NCBI GenBank assembly: GCA_027717925.1
Contig: JALLON010000092.1
Span: 1 to 9,499, forward strand
Reading direction: 5' to 3'
Source: Acidobacteria bacterium AH-259-G07
GTDB taxonomy: Bacteria; Acidobacteriota; UBA6911; RPQK01; JADFOI01
DNA: 9,499 nucleotides
Under the pieces are notes generated by a model. That model ran no database searches, had not been told where the DNA came from, and was given only the letters and a program-made list of their open reading frames with translations. This document shows, piece after piece, positions 7,567 to 9,499 of this stretch. Each line of letters begins with the position of its first letter. Position 1 is the first letter of the stretch. The position numbers and the translations under genes were made by a program.

Positions 7567-8834
7567 AAGACCTCCTCTCCATCCCCGCAGGCCACTTCAC
7601 GCAACGCCTCAAGGTCCACTTTGCTGTAAATCAGCGTCGACGATGGCGCTCGATGTCCCACGTAGTCCCCGATGATTTTCAAAGAGAACTCGGCCTCCAC
7701 CAAGCGTTGCACACAGCTGTGGCGAAGCGTATGAGATCCCGCCCTGGAGACGGCAATCCCCGCTTTGTGTAGATAGTGAGAAGCGCGTCCGGAGATGGCC
7801 GAGTGGGTCAGGGGAGCGCGAGGAGCCATGCTGCGGAGAAACACTTGTCGATGGGTCGTCTTGGGTCGGCCTGCTTGCAAATAATCCAAGATCGCTTGAC
7901 CGACCAGCGCAGATAGAGGGTAACCGGTCGAATGACCGGCCTTGCGATCGGGGACTCGAAGCCGCTCCTGGCGCCAGTCGACATTCTCCAACGTCAGCGA
8001 AGCCACCTCCTGGGCTCGAAGACCGTAGGTCACGAGCAAAAGAAGGATGGCATAGTCCCGTTTACCCACTGGGGTCCGGCGATCCACCGCCTCCAGCATG
8101 CGTCGCACCTCATCCCAGGTAATGGATCGCGGAATCGTGGAGAGACGGTAGACCTGAGGGTGCTGCACCGTAGCACTGAGATCCCGCTCCAGGCATCGCT
8201 CTCGATACAGATAGCGCAGGAAGACCCGTAAGACTCCGCAAGCGCTCCGAACGCTGGACCAGGCCAGTCGCCGGCTCAGCTCCACGGCATAACCGCTCAG
8301 AATCGGGGGTGAGAGGTGGTGGAGATCCTTGAGACCGATCGCTTCCAGATAGGATGCGAAGAGCCGCAGGTAGTGCGTGTAGTATTCGAGCGAGCTCTCC
8401 CGCAGTCCTTTTTCCCGCCGCAGGTAATCAAAGAACCCAGGGGCCCAATCTTGGAAAGGGTTCTCTGGCCTTCGCTGCCGTCCTGCAGGTACGAAGTCGG
8501 CCAAGACGACGGACAGCATCTGTTCGATCGGAATGCGCACCTCCTTGGCAATCTGTTTCCTCCGTTTGGCCCTGGCTCTGCCCCCTCGTACCTGTTTCCG
8601 AAGGTAATGGGCGATGAAACTGTCCACGTGGGCCGACAGATCCTCCAGGCTTTGCGCGCCTCCTTCTCGCGCAAACTCGCCAAAGCGCACCAGCAGCGGG
8701 ATGCGACGAGAGATCGTCTTATAGGAGTACTCCCGCTCGCTGAGCCAACTCACATAGCTCTCGATGGCCCCGCTGATCCAGCAAGTGCGGATCCGATCGA
8801 CCGTATCCGGCCTGACATAGTAAAGCTCCAACAT
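7563..8834 (-). CDS. ritA: Tyrosine recombinase RitA (first of the trio), 423 aa
   Basis: The start is ATG at 8834, with a near-perfect AAAGGAGG eight bases upstream. Residues about 20-220 form an extended N-terminal DNA-binding part, with a basic stretch at 79-100 (RKQVRGGRARAKRRKQ) and a core-binding SAM-like domain at about 128-212. The catalytic domain is at about 236-412: Arg273 (YGLRAQEVASL), Lys298 (DRKAGHSTG), His368-x-x-Arg371 (SHTLRHS), His394 (YVGHRAPSSTLIY) and the nucleophile Tyr403. All expected catalytic residues are present. The protein should cut and rejoin the element ends through a 3'-phosphotyrosine link, presumably with the two proteins encoded next. Its length and first position match RitA. 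Its stop overlaps the ritB start as ATGA, and its last codons contain the ritB Shine-Dalgarno, so the two are translationally coupled. Confidence 0.88.
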   Translation of the reverse strand: MLELYYVRPDTVDRIRTCWISGAIESYVSWLSEREYSYKTISRRIPLLVRFGEFAREGGAQSLEDLSAHVDSFIAHYLRKQVRGGRARAKRRKQIAKEVRIPIEQMLSVVLADFVPAGRQRRPENPFQDWAPGFFDYLRREKGLRESSLEYYTHYLRLFASYLEAIGLKDLHHLSPPILSGYAVELSRRLAWSSVRSACGVLRVFLRYLYRERCLERDLSATVQHPQVYRLSTIPRSITWDEVRRMLEAVDRRTPVGKRDYAILLLLVTYGLRAQEVASLTLENVDWRQERLRVPDRKAGHSTGYPLSALVGQAILDYLQAGRPKTTHRQVFLRSMAPRAPLTHSAISGRASHYLHKAGIAVSRAGSHTLRHSCVQRLVEAEFSLKIIGDYVGHRAPSSTLIYSKVDLEALREVACGDGEEVL

Positions 8835-8879
8835 AGATAACCTCCTTTCTGAGCAAGGATACCTTCTTTTGGAGCCTTT

Positions 8880-8908
8880 TTATTATGTTCCCAATTCCTT
8901 CCCCCCAA
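8880..8908 (-). promoter_or_regulatory. Candidate promoter for the ritABC operon
   Basis: On the minus strand TTGGGG (8908-8903) and TAATAA (8885-8880) are separated by 17 bases, 46 bases upstream of the ritA start. The -35 is a weak match to the sigma-70 consensus. The -10 lies on the subterminal AACATAAT motif, so recombinase binding there could repress the operon. This is inference from position only. Confidence 0.3.
8882..8889 (-). repeat. Subterminal AACATAAT motif, right
   Basis: Read on the minus strand it is AACATAAT, preceded by GGG as in the end palindrome, and 78 nt from the first base of the right terminal repeat. It overlaps the candidate ritA promoter -10. Confidence 0.55.
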
Positions 8909-8937
8909 CCCCTTCGTCTCCGGCACACTGTGATCGG

Positions 8938-8967
8938 CGGCCACATAATGAGGTTGGGCACATAGTT
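8938..8967 (-). repeat. RIT terminal inverted repeat, right copy
   Basis: This is a perfect 30-bp inverted copy of 5479-5508. Outside it the two ends differ: istA sequence follows almost at once on the left, whereas here a further 26 bases carrying most of a palindrome lie between the repeat and istA. Confidence 0.92.
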
Positions 8968-8981
8968 ACGATTATGTTCCC
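8956..8981. other. Recombination-site-like sequence resembling a joined-end (attP) junction
   Basis: Arms GGGCACATA (8956-8964) and TATGTTCCC (8973-8981) are inverted with one mismatch, around the 8-bp spacer GTTACGAT. This is the usual form of a tyrosine recombinase core site. The circle junction predicted by joining 8993 to 5477 differs from this site at only two spacer positions. Confidence 0.6.
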
Positions 8982-8997
8982 GGGAACATAATCGTAA
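8966..8997. repeat. 32-bp perfect palindrome at the RIT right end
   Basis: The arms are TTACGATTATGTTCCC (8966-8981) and its exact reverse complement (8982-8997), with no spacer. Each arm consists of a TTACGA core plus a TATGTTCCC element resembling the TATGTGCCC of the terminal repeat. The outer core (8992-8997) is the istA target itself, in the V-Y-D codons. It could be a paired recombinase-binding site, a hairpin recognised as single strand, or a relic of an earlier end-joining event. Confidence 0.9.
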
Positions 8998-9499
8998 ACA
9001 ATCAGCTTCGGGATTCCCTGGAAGGAGTCAAAGGCCCGGATGTGACAATCCAGCCAAGTGGGGCTGTCCTGCCGGAAAACGAAGCGAACAAAGCGGTGAC
9101 GACTGTAACTGAGAATCATGATGAAGGCCCACGCTTTGCGGAGTTTCCCGGCTTCAGGATCGATCATCCGTCCGGCGGAGCCGAAATCCACCTGCGCCTG
9201 CTCACCGCTGCGGCTATGCACCCGCACCGTGACCGGTCGGGTGTATTCCCGCAAGTGTTTTCTCACATAACGGTGCACACTCATGTAGCTCGTCCCCAGT
9301 TGATAGTTCTCCGCGAGCAAGCGGTGCACCTGAGTCAGCGTCATATGCGGCTGCTCTAGCCATTCCTTAATCTGTTGGTGATAGAGCCGGATCCGCTCGC
9401 GGGCCGGTTGCTCAAAGACCGCCACCTTTACGACAGAAGCTACTAACATGGACAGCTCACTTTCTTCAGGCAGCGCTTTGTCTCGACTCACTCCTTTCT
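8992..9499 (-). pseudogene. istA: IstA transposase, N-terminal fragment (5' end beyond window)
   Basis: The frame is open to the window edge. A GTG at 9491 is a possible start, but it overlaps its own AGGAG, and IS21 transposases normally have an HTH domain before the part seen here, so the true start is probably outside the window. Visible parts are a second helical DNA-binding segment (HMTLTQVHRLLAENYQLGTS then YMSVHRYVRKHLREY) and the start of the RNase H-like catalytic core with the first catalytic Asp (SGEQAQVDFGSAGRM). It continues through FRQDSPTWLDCHIRAFDSFQ to GIPKLIVYD, where the RIT element interrupts it. After that the frame runs into RIT end sequence and stops near 8883. Together with the 4556-5476 fragment it gives an intact IstA core once the insert is removed. 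Confidence 0.88.
8998..9003 (-). repeat. Right half of the inverted-repeat RIT target in istA
   Basis: ACAATC on the + strand is the partner of GATTGT at 5470-5475. The adjacent core on the coding strand, TTACGA (8997-8992), also occurs at 8966-8971 in the element end. Confidence 0.55.

Larger units (their letters stand above)
5477..8993 (-). mobile_element. RIT (Recombinase-In-Trio) element inserted in istA
   Basis: The element is 3517 bp and contains three adjacent, overlapping tyrosine recombinase genes and nothing else. Its limits come from istA: deleting 5477-8993 leaves IVYDNLR in one open frame, with a 2-bp (GA in the coding sense) ambiguity in the exact edges. It has perfect 30-bp terminal inverted repeats and a second motif pair inside. 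Trios of this order and spacing with inverted repeats are known as RIT elements; how they move is not well established. All three catalytic sets and the inverted repeats are intact, which suggests a recent insertion that could still be active. Confidence 0.88.
2956..9499 (-). mobile_element. IS21-family insertion sequence (partial, itself interrupted by a RIT element)
   Basis: The element carries istA (split), istB and a third gene in one minus-strand operon, and it interrupts an FG-GAP gene. The visible end is placed at 2956 (TGTCAATCACC) because FG-GAP homology stops there and the TGT start resembles IS21-family tips; this boundary is inferred. The other end lies beyond 9499, so terminal repeats and target duplication cannot be checked. 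IS21 elements move with a DDE transposase (IstA) and an AAA+ helper ATPase (IstB), normally as two genes only. Here istA is disrupted and istB frameshifted, so this copy should not move by itself. Confidence 0.8.

Noticed and set aside
5485..8961. Two short peptides starting MPNLIMW at both RIT ends as conserved small proteins
   Set aside because: They are identical only because they translate the 30-bp terminal inverted repeat; they diverge right after it and have no RBS.
5479..8997. Repeated AACATAAT/ATTATGT motifs as a CRISPR or iteron array
   Set aside because: The copies are few, in both orientations, unevenly spaced and confined to the element ends, which fits recombinase sites rather than an array or a replication origin.

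Overview
The window is a set of mobile elements nested inside a bacterial locus for handling polysaccharide. Base composition is moderately GC-rich. The pairing of a heparinase II/III-like lyase with an exported FG-GAP/VCBS-repeat protein is common in Acidobacteriota, Planctomycetota, Verrucomicrobiota and related environmental lineages, but I see no marker that fixes the taxon.

Host layer (1-2955, + strand). A heparinase II/III-like gene enters from the left edge and ends at 1558. After a 108-bp gap comes a secreted FG-GAP-repeat protein (start 1667, strong RBS). It has one single-base frame break near 2420 and its coding similarity stops near 2956, where a mobile element begins.

Outer element (about 2956 to beyond 9499, - strand). 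This is an IS21-family insertion sequence with istA, istB and an unusual third gene, a 256-aa winged-helix protein. The genes are joined by ATGA stop/start overlaps (4556-4559 and 3790-3793), each with a Shine-Dalgarno sequence. istB carries two single-base insertions. istA is split in two, and its far N-terminus and the second IS end lie outside the window.

Inner element (5477-8993, - strand). A 3517-bp element with three consecutive, overlapping tyrosine recombinase genes, all with complete catalytic residues, sits inside istA. This is the architecture of a Recombinase-In-Trio (RIT) element. It has perfect 30-bp terminal inverted repeats (5479-5508 and 8938-8967), a second motif 78 nt in from both ends, and a 32-bp perfect palindrome at one end only. 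It interrupts istA in the codon for the presumed second catalytic Asp of the DDE triad. In-silico removal of 3517 bp restores an open IstA frame reading I-V-Y-D-N-L-R.

The most unusual signal is at the RIT right end. The circle junction predicted from these boundaries matches, at 24 of 26 positions, a site already present at 8956-8981. The element therefore appears to carry a ready-made copy of its own joined-end site. The target is itself an inverted repeat and shares a TTACGA core with that site. The order of events inferred is FG-GAP gene, then IS21 insertion, then RIT insertion. The RIT genes look intact and the host and IS genes look decayed.
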